From contig FR893128.1 of the NCBI GenBank assembly GCA_000433355.1, positions 1-5,362 on the forward strand: DNA of 5,362 bases, written 5' to 3'. How positions within the stretch are numbered: the first letter of the stretch is position 1; every line of letters begins with the position of its first letter. Below the pieces are notes generated by a model. It worked only from the letters and a program-made list of their open reading frames with translations. It made no database searches and was not told the DNA's origin. This document shows, piece by piece, positions 5,240 to 5,362 of this stretch. The translations under genes and the position numbers were made by a program. Source of the DNA: Alistipes sp. CAG:435 (GTDB lineage Bacteria > Bacteroidota > Bacteroidia > Bacteroidales > UBA932).

Positions 5240-5362
5240 TTAAGACCAGCCTCGGTTGTTGAGGTTGGCGTTCTTTCTCTTGTACTTCCTGCTCCGGGCG
5301 GGGAGGTGATTCGGCGGAGTTCCGCTTTGCGGGTTATACTCATATTCATTCCCATTGTCTTG
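5240..5362 (-). CDS. C-terminal end of an unidentified gene running off the right edge
   Basis: Forty codons and a TAA (complement of 5240-5242) are open to the window edge on the minus strand. The tail is polar and basic: NGNEYEYNPQSG, then ARSRKYKRKNANLNNRGWS. The Lys/Arg cluster followed by Asn-rich residues looks like the disordered nucleic-acid-binding end of a protein, and such tails are seen in mobilisation or conjugation proteins of Bacteroidota, but no domain is visible and I do not assign a family. Codon choice (AAC, AAG, GGC, CTC) looks like real coding. An alternative overlapping minus-strand frame beginning MGMNMS is less convincing. The nearby toxin-antitoxin remnant makes an accessory or mobile origin plausible. 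Confidence 0.4.
   Translation of the reverse strand, partial: QDNGNEYEYNPQSGTPPNHLPARSRKYKRKNANLNNRGWS

Noticed and set aside
4999..5262. Hydrophobic + strand ORFs from TTG 4999 and GTG 5009
   Set aside because: Overlapping in different frames, with rare start codons, no motifs, and an overlap with the more coding-like minus-strand tail.
1..5362. CRISPR array, tRNA, rRNA, complete insertion sequence
   Set aside because: No regularly spaced long repeats, cloverleaf pattern, rRNA segment or transposase frame with terminal inverted repeats could be found.

Overview
The window looks like a chromosomal segment from a member of the Bacteroidota, most likely Bacteroidales. The signs are a histidine kinase with the 'GNASHELQTPLAV' H-box typical of that phylum, two PepSY-like (DUF2874-type) secreted proteins, promoters with a TAnnTTTG-like -7 element instead of a sigma70 -10 box, and few strong Shine-Dalgarno sites. 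The organism call is inference from protein style; no rRNA or tRNA is present.

Left part (about 60-3707): a compact signalling locus on the + strand. An OmpR-family response regulator (237-917) and a two-TM sensor histidine kinase (987-2258) are followed by a small membrane-anchored PepSY-like protein (2341-2793) and a larger PepSY-like lipoprotein made of two tandem copies of a two-part unit (2844-3707). The regulator gene and the first PepSY-like gene are preceded by the same composite element: two CAGA boxes exactly 11 bp apart, then TAATTTCG exactly 13 bp after the start of the second box (71-102 and 2287-2318). The simplest model is that the regulator activates its own gene and the PepSY-like genes through these sites, and that the PepSY-like proteins act in the cell envelope, perhaps feeding back on the kinase.

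Right part (3708-5362): a scrap-yard of gene remnants. A minus-strand reading frame ending 7 bp from the lipoprotein gene has a C-terminus resembling phosphoribosylamine-glycine ligase (PurD) but lacks the ATP-grasp body. It is cut off at about 4182, where a 51-residue antitoxin-like ORF begins on the + strand. That ORF is followed 3 bp later by a GNAT acetyltransferase gene (4341-4992) broken by a frameshift in a run of seven T and by two in-frame TAG codons. After about 250 bp without a convincing gene, the C-terminal 40 codons of a minus-strand gene run off the right edge.

Two further patterns stand out. The 8-mer CATTGACA occurs seven times on the + strand between 147 and 2057 and once on the minus strand, against about 0.16 expected by chance. 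A perfect 13-bp inverted repeat lies inside the broken GNAT gene.
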